A DNA stretch of 5,901 nt from Defluviicoccus vanus (GTDB taxonomy: Bacteria > Pseudomonadota > Alphaproteobacteria > Rhodospirillales > Defluviicoccaceae), in the NCBI RefSeq assembly GCF_014672695.1, contig NZ_CP053923.1, positions 3,655,394 to 3,661,294 on the forward strand. Direction: 5' to 3'. A program made the translations under genes and the position numbers. A model generated the notes under the pieces. That model made no database searches. It was not told the DNA's origin and saw nothing but the letters and a program-made list of their open reading frames with translations. Positions 5,870-5,901 of this stretch are shown here, in pieces; the first letter of the stretch is position 1, and each line of letters begins with the position of its first letter.

Positions 5870-5901
5870 ATGACTGAGCCACTGCATTACCGCCGCGTGC
5901 T
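5870..5901 (+). CDS. pyrH: UMP kinase, N-terminal start only
   Basis: ATG at 5870 opens a frame reading MTEPLHYRRV and continuing past the window end. Bacterial UMP kinases of this group start with a short tail and then a Y-x-R-V-L segment leading to the LKLSGE phosphate-binding motif, which would lie just outside. The enzyme phosphorylates UMP to UDP in pyrimidine nucleotide synthesis and is a hexamer of the amino acid kinase fold. The ribosome binding site is weak (GAAGAG at 5853-5858, 11 bases upstream). The call depends mostly on the conserved rpsB-tsf-pyrH order, because only ten complete codons are visible. Confidence 0.8.
   Translation, partial: MTEPLHYRRV

Overview
The window is a GC-rich stretch of core chromosome with every gene on the + strand. 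In order it holds the last 45 codons of an ABC transporter ATPase (lolD), a complete DNA polymerase III alpha subunit (dnaE), ribosomal protein S2 (rpsB), elongation factor Ts (tsf) and the first ten codons of UMP kinase (pyrH). The gene order lolD-dnaE-rpsB-tsf-pyrH, the DnaE form of about 1160 residues and the EF-Ts form of about 308 residues point to an alphaproteobacterium. Rhodospirillales is my best guess, from protein resemblance remembered rather than searched.

Layout: lolD ends at 138. After 32 bases containing a good ribosome binding site, dnaE runs from 171 to 3662. A 190-base gap (3663-3852) follows. It carries two GC-rich hairpins just after the dnaE stop, a plausible sigma70-type promoter near 3708-3735, and a structured rpsB leader with two further hairpins, one capped by a GCAA tetraloop. 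rpsB occupies 3853-4692. A 156-base spacer (4693-4848) contains a hairpin followed by four T residues, which looks like a weak terminator or attenuator. tsf occupies 4849-5775. A 94-base spacer with a 12-bp hairpin separates it from pyrH at 5870, which runs off the window.

How the genes work together: there are probably two transcription units. The upstream one couples lipoprotein sorting (LolD) with the replicative polymerase by position only. The downstream one is the classical translation cluster rpsB-tsf-pyrH, in which S2 completes the 30S subunit, EF-Ts recharges EF-Tu with GTP, and UMP kinase feeds pyrimidine nucleotide synthesis. The structured leader and the hairpins in the two spacers suggest that the relative output of S2, EF-Ts and UMP kinase is tuned at RNA level.

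I see no mobile element, CRISPR array, tRNA, rRNA, phage gene or undescribed multi-gene system. The points most worth a second look are the rpsB leader RNA, the two intercistronic hairpins and the degenerate PHP metal site of DnaE. Long reverse-strand reading frames cover all three complete genes, but codon bias explains them.
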